Positions 6,956 to 11,189 of a DNA stretch of 11,189 bases are shown here, piece by piece. The position numbers and the translations under genes were made by a program. Location: the NCBI GenBank assembly GCA_022837185.1, contig JALHJD010000121.1:1-11189 (forward strand). The letters are read 5' to 3'. This DNA is from Desulfobacteraceae bacterium (GTDB lineage Bacteria > Desulfobacterota > Desulfobulbia > Desulfobulbales > Desulfobulbaceae). The notes under the pieces were generated by a model. The model saw only the letters and a program-made list of their open reading frames with translations, did not search any database and was not told the origin of the DNA. Within the stretch, counting starts at the first letter, position 1. Each line of letters starts with the position of its first letter.

Positions 6956-8140
6956 ATGAATGAAACACGGTTTATTCTGGCAGGCAACCTTATCGACGGC
7001 AGCGGGGCAGAAGTGCGCCGCAATGTTTTTCTGGCCGTGCAGGACGGCACGATTACCGCCATTGGCAGGGCGGCCGACCTGCCCCGCAACAGCGGGCCGA
7101 TGGATGATTTCTCCTACGGCACCATTGTGCCGGCACTGGTGGACTGCAGCGTCTCCCTGTCCCGGTCGCCGTCTGTTGACAAAAGGGTGCGGGCGGCGGC
7201 GGACGAAGCCGGCCAGGCGGAAAAAGCCGCCCTGGTGGAGCGTCATATCGGCTACTGCCATGCCCATGGAGTCCTGGGAGTGGCCGACAGCGGCGACCGG
7301 ACCGGCGTGGTGCAACGCTACCGGGAGAAGACGGGGCAGGAGGGCCTGATCGACATTCGGACTTCGATTGATCCCCGGCAGATCGGGCAGGATAAAGGAG
7401 GCGGCGCGGATTTCCTTAGGATATGTTATTCCCGAAATATTGAAGAGGATGGAACGCCCTCGCCAGGCTTTTCCCGGGAAGACCTGTGCCGTCTTCTACA
7501 TCGCCGGGACGGAAAAAAAACGGTGGTGGTGGCCAATGGCCGGGAGCGGGTGGCGGAGGCACTGGCGGCCGGCTGCGGCGCCATCGAGCAGGGCTACGGC
7601 ATGGGCGAGGCGAATCTCCGGGCAATGGCGGAAATGGGCGTTCTGTGGTTTCCCGGTCTGCTGCGGTCCAAAAACGCCCATGACGGCGCCTGCGGGGGCG
7701 GCGACGTGGCCTGCCGCTTCTCCCAGCGCTATGCGGCCCCGGGAAAGGCGGACCCGAGCGCCGAGGCTTTTTGGAAAAAGATGCTCGCCGAACAACTGGG
7801 GCTGCTGGGGGCCGCCCGAAAACTTGGCGTGACAACGGCGATAGGGACGGGCGCCGGCAGTGTCGGCATCCTCCATGGTGAATCCATGGTCGAGGAGATG
7901 AAACTGTTCATCAGGGCCGGTTATACGCTGGAAGAGGCCATTCGCAGCGCATCGGCAAACGGCGCCCGCTTCTTCGGCATGGACCGGTTGGGGGCGCTGA
8001 CGGTGGGCCGCAGAGCCACTTTCCTCGTTGCCAGGGGGATGGTCCGGCAGTTGCCCCGGAAGCTTTCCTATCTCGAAACCATCTTTGTCAATGGAGCACA
8101 GAGCAGCGCCTACCGGAAAAATCCAGTCAGGACGGCGTAA
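6956..8140 (+). CDS. Amidohydrolase-superfamily protein lacking the canonical metal ligands (probable pseudoenzyme)
   Basis: 394 residues with the overall layout of imidazolonepropionase/prolidase-like amidohydrolases. An N-terminal beta-sandwich strand pair (ILAGNLIDGSG, 7-17) is followed by a TIM-barrel core and a closing segment (ANGARFFGMDRLGALTVGRRATFLVA, then LETIFVNG). The active-site motifs are degenerate. The D-x-H-x-H motif after strand 1 reads D63-C-S65-V-S67; the strand-5 His of HAxG is V192 in VVVANG; the IEHG His is Q212 (AIEQG); the strand-8 Asp of GTDAG is G299 (GTGAG); the strand-4 Lys position (DFLKI) is R155. Metal-dependent hydrolysis is therefore not expected; a binding, scaffold or regulatory role is possible (inference). 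The frame is intact with codon use like its neighbours, so it is not a decayed pseudogene. The ATG at 6956 has GGAA 5 nt upstream. I do not recognise a named subfamily. Confidence 0.8.
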   Translation: MNETRFILAGNLIDGSGAEVRRNVFLAVQDGTITAIGRAADLPRNSGPMDDFSYGTIVPALVDCSVSLSRSPSVDKRVRAAADEAGQAEKAALVERHIGYCHAHGVLGVADSGDRTGVVQRYREKTGQEGLIDIRTSIDPRQIGQDKGGGADFLRICYSRNIEEDGTPSPGFSREDLCRLLHRRDGKKTVVVANGRERVAEALAAGCGAIEQGYGMGEANLRAMAEMGVLWFPGLLRSKNAHDGACGGGDVACRFSQRYAAPGKADPSAEAFWKKMLAEQLGLLGAARKLGVTTAIGTGAGSVGILHGESMVEEMKLFIRAGYTLEEAIRSASANGARFFGMDRLGALTVGRRATFLVARGMVRQLPRKLSYLETIFVNGAQSSAYRKNPVRTA

Positions 8141-8209
8141 CGGAACCGTGCCGTGCTTCCCCGGGACATGCTCACCGCCATTCGAAAAGACAATATTTTT
8201 CCTGAAATT

Positions 8210-8225
8210 TGGCAAAGAATTTGCT
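8210..8225 (+). promoter_or_regulatory. Sigma-54 (-24/-12) promoter candidate
   Basis: TGGCAAAGAATTTGCT matches the consensus TGGCACR-N4-TTGCW at 11 of 12 defined positions (only C6 differs), with exact GG-to-GC spacing. It is in the intergenic space after the amidohydrolase-like gene, ~125 bp before the DUF488 start. Predicted transcription begins near 8236, giving a ~115-nt leader. It would need a bacterial enhancer-binding protein; no enhancer site was recognised. Confidence 0.65.
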
Positions 8226-8350
8226 TTTAATTGGTGATGATCATACTCTTTTGAGCAACCGGCTCGATTGATGAATGAACAACAGAACGAAGCAGCACTT
8301 TTTTATGCATTCTTTCGGGGGCGAGTTTTTTCTGGACAAGGAGGACACAG

Positions 8351-8683
8351 ATGGTGAAACCTTCACCGGATGACGGGTACCGGGTCCTGGTGGATCGATT
8401 GTGGCCCCGCGGTCTTGCCAAGGCGGATGCCCGCCTGGACGACTGGATGAAATCCGTTGCTCCCTCCGATGAACTCCGCCGATGGTTTCATGAGGATGCA
8501 TCCCGCTGGGAGGAATTCCGCACACGGTACCTGGCCGAACTGGAAAAGCACCGGGAAGCCCTTCGCCCCCTGGCAAAGCGGGCCGGCAAGGAGTTAGTTA
8601 CGCTGGTCTATTCGGCCAGAGATGAACAGCATAACAATGCGGTTGTCCTGGAACAGTATTTGCGCAAGCTGGGTGAAGACTGA
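8351..8683 (+). CDS. DUF488 (YeaO-like) protein
   Basis: A 110-residue small soluble protein of the DUF488/COG3189 family, of unknown biochemical function. It shows the family core: SPDDGYRVLVDRLWPRGL (5-22), LDDWMKSVAPSDELRRWF (29-46), W52-EEF-RTRYLAEL (52-63) and the C-terminal LVTLVYSARDEQHNNAVVLEQYL (82-104). The start at 8351 is set by a strong SD, AAGGAGG (8338-8344), 6 nt upstream. From this start the protein lacks the ~8 residues (usual xIxxKRVYDP) that open relatives such as E. coli YeaO, and no remnant is seen upstream in any frame. It is the first gene after the sigma-54-type promoter, and the GNAT gene follows after 54 bp. Confidence 0.88.
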   Translation: MVKPSPDDGYRVLVDRLWPRGLAKADARLDDWMKSVAPSDELRRWFHEDASRWEEFRTRYLAELEKHREALRPLAKRAGKELVTLVYSARDEQHNNAVVLEQYLRKLGED

Positions 8684-8737
8684 CATGCCTGCATTGCGTA
8701 CTGCAGCCGGGTCGATCTCCGGGAGGCTGCCCGGGCA

Positions 8738-9199
8738 ATGAGAATTTCCCAGGTCATCGGCCCCCATCGGACACCCCTTGCCCGCACATTGTTCGAAGAA
8801 TACGCGGCCTGGATCGGTCTGGATCTGTCTTTTCAGGGATTTGCCGCGGAACTGGCTTCATTGCCGGGACCATACGTACCGCCTCGCGGACGGCTGCTCC
8901 TGGCCCTGGCGGGCGGCGAGGCGGCCGGGTGCGTAGCCCTGCGGCCCCTGGATTCCGGCGTCTGTGAGATGAAGCGGCTCTATGTCCGGCCTCCGTTCCG
9001 GGGACAAGGCCTGGGAAAACTGCTTGCCGAGCGCATTGTTGAAGAGGCACGGGCCATCGGCTATCTGAAAATGAAACTGGATACGCTGCCCTTTATGCAG
9101 CCTGCAATCCGCCTCTACGAATCTCTCGGATTTTCCAGCTGCACCGCCTATTATGCAACGCCTCTGCCGGATACCGTTTTCATGGAACTGCGGTTGTGA
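8738..9199 (+). CDS. GNAT-family N-acetyltransferase
   Basis: A 153-residue single GNAT domain that would transfer acetyl from acetyl-CoA to an amine of an unknown acceptor. Strand 4 and motif A are clear: VCEMKRLYVRPPFRGQGLGKLL, with the pyrophosphate-binding loop R88-G-Q-G-L-G93. Motif B follows in IRLYESLGFSSC (124-135) with the usual Tyr127 general-acid position. The start ATG has GGGAGG about 12 nt upstream. It lies between DUF488 (54 bp upstream) and DUF1622 (129 bp downstream) on the same strand, so a shared operon is likely but not proven. The specificity cannot be read. Confidence 0.92.
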   Translation: MRISQVIGPHRTPLARTLFEEYAAWIGLDLSFQGFAAELASLPGPYVPPRGRLLLALAGGEAAGCVALRPLDSGVCEMKRLYVRPPFRGQGLGKLLAERIVEEARAIGYLKMKLDTLPFMQPAIRLYESLGFSSCTAYYATPLPDTVFMELRL

Positions 9200-9328
9200 C
9201 ATGCCAACCGGGACAGAAAAGAAGGAGCTGTCAGGAAAAGCGGAGGCCCCGCATCTATTCTTTTGGGATTCGGCCTGTTGCCCGATCCGACGGCCAGTTC
9301 GCGCAAATAAGCATCCAGGGGAGGGAAT

Positions 9329-9706
9329 GTGTTTGACGCCATAAAACCGGCAGCAGAGTTCTGTGCGGTTATGGTTGAGGCGCTTGGGATCGGCATTATT
9401 ACCCTGATCGCCCTGAACGCCTTGTTCCAAGCCGTCATCCGTCTGTTCAGAAAGGAAGAGGCAGATCTGATTTTTCAGGAACTCCGTTTGCGTCTTGGCC
9501 GGGGCATCCTGCTCGGCCTGGAATTGCTCATCGCGGCGGACATTATTCATACGGTTGCGGTCGACCTGACCTTCAAGTCGGTCGGCGTATTGGCCGTTGT
9601 CGTTCTTATCCGTACGTTCCTGAGCTTTGCCCTGGAAGTGGAGCTGAACGGTAGATGGCCCTGGCAGGCCAGGAGCCGGGAAGTTGTCGGATCACGGCAG
9701 CGTTAA
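9329..9706 (+). CDS. DUF1622 family integral membrane protein
   Basis: A 125-residue protein with three predicted membrane helices, at about residues 13-39, 59-79 and 84-104. It carries the DUF1622 hallmarks: FRKEEADLIFQELRLRLGRGILLGLELLIAADII (40-73) and VGVLAVVVLIRTFLSFALEVELNGRWPW (85-112). The function of the family is unknown; it is a small inner-membrane protein found across many bacteria. The start is GTG at 9329, directly after GGGAGGGA (9319-9326), which fixes it. YajD begins only 19 bp after the stop, so the two genes are almost certainly cotranscribed. Confidence 0.9.
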   Translation: MFDAIKPAAEFCAVMVEALGIGIITLIALNALFQAVIRLFRKEEADLIFQELRLRLGRGILLGLELLIAADIIHTVAVDLTFKSVGVLAVVVLIRTFLSFALEVELNGRWPWQARSREVVGSRQR

Positions 9707-9725
9707 TCGCCAAGGGGACCAAAAC

Positions 9726-10061
9726 ATGAAAAAAATAGATTATCGGAATCAGGCCCTGAAGATCCTGCCGTGGGTCTGCACCAAGTGCGGCCGCGATTTT
9801 TCCGGCAAGAATCTGCGGGAACTGACGGTTCATCACAAGGATCACAATTCCGCCAACAACCCGCCGGACGGGAGCAACTGGGAGCTGCTGTGCATCTACT
9901 GCCACGACAACGAGCACTCCCGGCACATGGACGCGCAGTGGCTGCCGACGCGAGATACGGACCGTGAAAAAACGCCCCTGTCCACCCATACGCCTTTCGC
10001 CGATCTCCTGAAAGGCTTGGGCGGCTCAGACCGGAAAGGTGAAGGCGGAACAGAGGATTGA
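9726..10061 (+). CDS. yajD: HNH nuclease family protein (YajD-like)
   Basis: A 111-residue homologue of E. coli YajD (115 residues), alike along its full length: KALKI-PWVC in YajD corresponds to QALKILPWVCTKC here. It has two zinc-binding Cys pairs, C18/C21 and C56/C59, and an HNH core of ELTVHHKDHN (32-41), N51 in DGSNWELL, and CIYCHDNEH (56-64). The C-terminal PFADLL motif is also conserved. The HNH residues suggest a metal-dependent nuclease; the cellular role of YajD is not established. The ATG at 9726 follows AAGGGG with ~9 nt spacing; the longer frame from 9684 adds residues absent from the family and overlaps DUF1622. It is the last gene before convergent hsp20. Confidence 0.92.
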   Translation: MKKIDYRNQALKILPWVCTKCGRDFSGKNLRELTVHHKDHNSANNPPDGSNWELLCIYCHDNEHSRHMDAQWLPTRDTDREKTPLSTHTPFADLLKGLGGSDRKGEGGTED

Positions 10062-10062
10062 C

Positions 10063-10080
10063 ATGGCAGGGATGGCAGGG
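10063..10080 (+). repeat. Tandem 9-bp direct repeat
   Basis: ATGGCAGGG occurs twice without a gap (10063-10071, 10072-10080) right after the yajD stop codon. It is probably a slippage product. The rest of 10081-10223 shows no gene. Confidence 0.5.
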
Positions 10081-10223
10081 GCGGGAAGGGGCAATGGACA
10101 GGACGCAAAATGATGCCCTGCAAGGCGGCTAGGGTGCACGGCCCGGGTGTTGATGCGGCCTGGGACGGACTTCCCTGGAATACCATCCCCGCTGAGTCGC
10201 TTCGGAACTTCATGGGGACCCAT

Positions 10224-10253
10224 AAAAAAACCGGGTACCCGGTGGGCACCCGG
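10224..10253 (-). terminator. Intrinsic terminator of hsp20
   Basis: On the + strand CCGGGT (10231-10236) pairs with ACCCGG (10248-10253). An inner CCC/GGG pairing extends the stem past one mismatch. The seven A residues at 10224-10230 become a T-tract on the - strand. The hairpin plus T-run lies 20-50 nt past the hsp20 stop codon. There is no T-run on the other side, so it serves the - strand only. Confidence 0.8.
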
Positions 10254-10272
10254 ATCACTGTTACCGTTCAGT

Positions 10273-10755
10273 TCATTTGACGGTAATCTTTTTCTGTTTG
10301 GTATCCTCGGTCTTCGGGATCCTGATCTCCAGGACTCCATCCTTGAACGAGGCTTCAGCCGCGTCGGGATTTACGTTGTCAGGCAGCCGGAAGCTCCTGC
10401 TGAAGGATCCGTAGCTCCGTTCGCACCAGTGATAGTTTTCCTTCTCGATCCGTTCTTCCTGCTTTTTCTCACCGGACAGGGTGATCCTGTTTTCGGTGAT
10501 GGTCACGTTCAGGTCTTCCTTTGTGATGCCGGGGAGTTCCGCCTTGAGAACAAGGTGCTCACCCTCCTCAAAGATGTCGACCGAAGGTGACAGTTCTTCC
10601 GTCTCCGGAAAGTCCCTGAAGAGGAAGGAAGGGGTCAGAAGCGAGAACGGATGGCGCATCAACCTGTTGAAGTAATCGTCCATCACGTCAAAATAGGTCT
10701 CAGGCTGCATCCTTTCCTTCACGACCAGTTCTTTTTTCTCCTTGGTCTCCGTCAT
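10273..10755 (-). CDS. Small heat-shock protein, Hsp20/alpha-crystallin family
   Basis: A 160-residue ATP-independent holdase chaperone that binds unfolding proteins in the cytoplasm and forms oligomers. The alpha-crystallin domain spans about residues 56-148, from LSPSVDIFEEGEHLVLKAELPG through ITLSGEKK and ERSYGSFSRSFRLP to ASFKDGVLEIRIPK, the consensus A-x-x-x-D-G-V-L motif region. A flexible N-terminal arm (1-55) and a short C-terminal tail ending ITVK, an I-x-I/V-type anchor, complete it. I chose the ATG at 10753-10755 because GGAGGT (10761-10766) lies 5 nt upstream; the frame could extend 12 residues to 10791 without an SD. It is monocistronic with its own terminator. No CIRCE, sigma-32 or clear RNA thermometer was seen. 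Confidence 0.95.
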   Translation of the reverse strand: MTETKEKKELVVKERMQPETYFDVMDDYFNRLMRHPFSLLTPSFLFRDFPETEELSPSVDIFEEGEHLVLKAELPGITKEDLNVTITENRITLSGEKKQEERIEKENYHWCERSYGSFSRSFRLPDNVNPDAAEASFKDGVLEIRIPKTEDTKQKKITVK

Positions 10756-10819
10756 AGCGCACCTCCGTTGGTTGTGAGCCCATGACTCCATTATTTAACC
10801 TGTTCTTTCTCCTATCTAT

Positions 10820-10847
10820 AATGTATACACCACGGAGCAGACGTCAA
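10820..10847 (-). promoter_or_regulatory. Sigma-70-type promoter candidate for hsp20
   Basis: On the - strand the -35 is TTGACG (10842-10847) and the -10 is TACATT (10820-10825, 4 of 6), with a 16-bp spacer. The region just downstream, TATACATTATAG, is AT-rich and allows other -10 registers. The leader to the ATG would be ~58 nt. Confidence 0.4.
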
Positions 10848-10868
10848 GAATGAGAATCATTCATGATT
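10848..10868. promoter_or_regulatory. Fur-box-like overlapping palindromes
   Basis: GAATGAGAATCATTC (10848-10862) is a palindrome with perfect 6-bp arms. It overlaps a second one, AATCAT (10855-10860)/ATGATT (10863-10868). The core AATGAGAATCATT differs from the Fur consensus core AATGATAATCATT at one base. It abuts the -35 of hsp20 and is ~90 bp upstream of the sigma-54 start toward the right-hand genes. It may therefore be a Fur operator or an enhancer site for a sigma-54 activator. Confidence 0.4.
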
Positions 10869-10920
10869 ACAGCATGTTACATTGTTTTCCTCCCGGGTGG
10901 AATTTTGTCGACATTGTGAT

Positions 10921-10936
10921 TGGCGTGAACTTTGCA
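10921..10936 (+). promoter_or_regulatory. Sigma-54 (-24/-12) promoter candidate
   Basis: TGGCGTGAACTTTGCA matches TGGCACR-N4-TTGCW at 10 of 12 defined positions, including the invariant GG and GC with exact spacing. The predicted start is ~10947, just upstream of the SD (10952-10956) of the small Cys-rich gene. This gives a very short leader. Confidence 0.55.
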
Positions 10937-10962
10937 TAAATCTAAACACGGGGAGGGATCAC

Positions 10963-11106
10963 ATGGATGAAAGGGTATGCGTGGATTTTCGCCGCCGAAA
11001 GGAATATAATTGTTGTACGGAACGGCGGTCGTCAGGACGGAACGGGACGTTTACCGCCCTGAAAAACAGAGCCTGCCATAACCTCACGTGCGGAGGACAT
11101 GAATGA
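10963..11106 (+). CDS. Small Cys-rich protein (47 aa), unknown function
   Basis: 47 residues, with Cys at 6, 17, 18, 38 and 43 and His at 39 and 46. The spacing is C-x10-CC-x19-C-x4-C, with a basic middle (RRRKEYNCCTERR). I do not recognise the family. The Cys/His content suggests metal binding or disulphides, but there is no CXXCH haem motif and no signal peptide. The ATG at 10963 has GGAGG (10952-10956) with 6-nt spacing. The frame continues upstream to a TTG at 10882, but that would run across the sigma-54 promoter and has no SD. The stop codon TGA (11104-11106) overlaps the ATG of the next gene (11103), so the two are translationally coupled. Confidence 0.6.
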   Translation: MDERVCVDFRRRKEYNCCTERRSSGRNGTFTALKNRACHNLTCGGHE

Positions 11107-11189
11107 TGCAGCCAGGGAAACGATGGCAAAGACTGGGGAGCGGAGTTATCTTGACCATCCTCGTTTTCTTCGGGATCAGCTCGTTGGGG
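11103..11189 (+). CDS. N-terminus of an exported or membrane-anchored protein (3' end outside window)
   Basis: Only 29 residues are visible. They begin MMQPGKRWQRLGSG, followed by the hydrophobic VILTILVFFGISSLG. A basic n-region plus a hydrophobic core is a Sec signal peptide or N-terminal membrane anchor. The start ATG at 11103 (or 11106) is preceded by GGAGG (11092-11096) with 6-nt spacing and overlaps the stop of the small Cys-rich gene. The frame runs off the window open. The function cannot be told. Confidence 0.65.
   Translation, partial: MMQPGKRWQRLGSGVILTILVFFGISSLG

Noticed and set aside
7496..8215. 239-residue open frame on the - strand
   Set aside because: Antisense to the amidohydrolase-like gene, whose frame matches a known family over its full length; no motif in the antisense product.
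8304..8374. Short frame starting ATG at 8304, a possible leader peptide before DUF488
   Set aside because: No SD of its own; it overlaps the DUF488 start in another frame and has no attenuator-like structure or codon run.
10756..10812. RNA thermometer (fourU or ROSE) in the hsp20 leader
   Set aside because: No U-run pairing with the GGAGGT SD was found; only a weak GAG/CTC pairing near 10780-10792.
1..11189. CRISPR, toxin-antitoxin, retron, phage or transposon elements
   Set aside because: No spaced repeats, no transposase, integrase or reverse transcriptase motifs, and no terminal inverted repeats were seen on either strand.

Overview
This is an 11.2 kb piece of a fairly GC-rich bacterial chromosome. 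No rRNA, tRNA, IS element or CRISPR array is visible. The gene content is a secreted Ig-like/MBG repeat protein, a 2[4Fe-4S]-FrhB-like/pyruvyl transferase fusion, a DUF1622 membrane protein, a YajD-type HNH protein and two good -24/-12 (sigma-54) promoter matches. Together these suggest a delta-proteobacterium (Desulfobacterota/Desulfuromonadota). That is an inference from gene style, since no marker gene is present.

Layout from left to right. (1) 1-654, + strand: the C-terminal end of a large repeat-type surface or secreted protein, followed by an AT-rich spacer with a hairpin terminator. (2) 857-3310, - strand: a three-gene unit read right to left, consisting of a NodI/DrrA-type ABC ATPase, an ABC-2 permease that overlaps it by 4 bp, and a class I SAM methyltransferase 34 bp further on. 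(3) 3655-6150, + strand: one 831-residue protein joining a bacterial ferredoxin module, an FrhB/FdhB-like module and a polysaccharide pyruvyl transferase module, divergent from the ABC unit. (4) 6292-6867, + strand: the repair enzyme 3-methyladenine DNA glycosylase I (Tag). (5) 6956-8140, + strand: an amidohydrolase-fold protein in which every expected metal ligand appears to be replaced, so probably a pseudoenzyme.

(6) 8351-10061, + strand: four small genes, a DUF488/YeaO-like protein, a GNAT acetyltransferase, a DUF1622 membrane protein and a YajD-like HNH protein. They follow a strong sigma-54-type promoter at 8210-8225 and may be one transcription unit. (7) 10273-10755, - strand: an Hsp20 small heat-shock protein with its own intrinsic terminator, convergent with group 6. 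(8) 10963 to the right edge, + strand: a 47-residue Cys-rich protein translationally coupled to the start of an exported or membrane-anchored protein. This pair is preceded by a second sigma-54-type promoter, with a Fur-box-like double palindrome in the region shared with hsp20.

The ABC exporter/methyltransferase unit and the pyruvyl transferase fusion could both serve export or decoration of an extracellular glycan, but no glycosyltransferase is in view, so this is only a suggestion. The right half looks like stress and housekeeping genes, partly under sigma-54 control. The points most worth a second look are the metal-site-less amidohydrolase, the redox/pyruvyl-transferase fusion, and the two sigma-54 promoters driving genes of unknown function. 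I see no obvious defence or mobile system.
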